The translations under genes were made by a program, and so were the position numbers. 64,000 nt of DNA from positions 1 to 64,000 of the forward strand of contig NZ_JAATOO010000004.1 in assembly GCF_011806575.1 (NCBI RefSeq), given 5' to 3'. The notes beneath the pieces are model-generated. The model searched no databases and was not told where the DNA came from. It saw only the letters and a program-made list of their open reading frames with translations. Origin of the DNA: Vibrio hepatarius (GTDB taxonomy: Bacteria > Pseudomonadota > Gammaproteobacteria > Enterobacterales > Vibrionaceae). This document shows positions 62,900-64,000 of this stretch, one piece after another. Every line of letters starts with the position of its first letter. The first letter of the stretch is position 1.

Positions 62900-64000
<1,101 letters not shown>

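Overview
The window is chromosomal DNA from a member of the Vibrionaceae, most likely a Vibrio. This rests on close protein similarity, recalled from memory, to Vibrio and enteric housekeeping families, on conserved gammaproteobacterial gene orders (yceD-rpmF-plsX-fabHDG-acpP-fabF-pabC-mltG-tmk-holB-ycfH; yoaA-tsaB-slp-fadD-rnd; sppA-ansA), on cheV, and on an intergenic repeat with ATACCAATC/GATTGGTAT ends. The species cannot be named from sequence alone. No rRNA, tRNA, CRISPR array, prophage or insertion sequence was seen.

Layout. 1-440: 5' part of an unrecognised gene cut by the window edge. 985-2874: sohB and yciK, divergent. 2950-8197: LexA-controlled imuA-imuB-dnaE2 mutagenesis cassette. 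8329-12147: accessory-looking cassette of a LysR regulator, a divergent exported alkylsulfatase-like metallo-beta-lactamase-fold protein with an altered metal site, and an epoxide-hydrolase-type enzyme. 12465-19639: membrane protein, cheV, mlc, pykA, patatin phospholipase, a 30-residue YnhF-like peptide and two small outer-membrane barrels. 19811-32278: minus-strand run of ptsG, ycfH, holB, tmk, mltG, pabC and the fatty-acid synthesis cluster to yceD. 32426-39532: yceF, rluC, rne with a long leader, and a SulP transporter. 39578-48553: an Fbp/Afu-type ABC importer next to a Pgt-type signalling trio (binding protein, histidine kinase, sigma-54 response regulator). 48612-48773: inverted-terminal repeat element; a truncated copy lies at 62727-62829. 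48841-56278: rnd, fadD, hydrolase, slp, hypothetical, tsaB, yoaA. 56529-64000: purU, fadH, sppA, ansA and the 3' part of serS.

How the parts connect. The imu operon is an SOS-induced translesion system in which ImuB has lost the polymerase acids and DnaE2 keeps them. Mlc, PtsG and PykA form a glucose uptake and glycolysis group, with candidate CRP and Mlc-like sites. The fab cluster makes acyl chains on ACP, and PlsX passes them to phospholipid synthesis. FadD and FadH serve fatty-acid breakdown. In the Pgt/ABC locus two related solute-binding proteins appear to split the work: one encoded with the kinase for sensing, one with the importer for uptake, joined by a candidate sigma-54 promoter.

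Most of the window is well-known core genome. The least explained parts are the LysR/alkylsulfatase-like/epoxide-hydrolase cassette, the paired sensing and transport binding proteins, the duplicated enolase-site-like motif in RNase E, the repeat element, and small or partial genes of unknown role.
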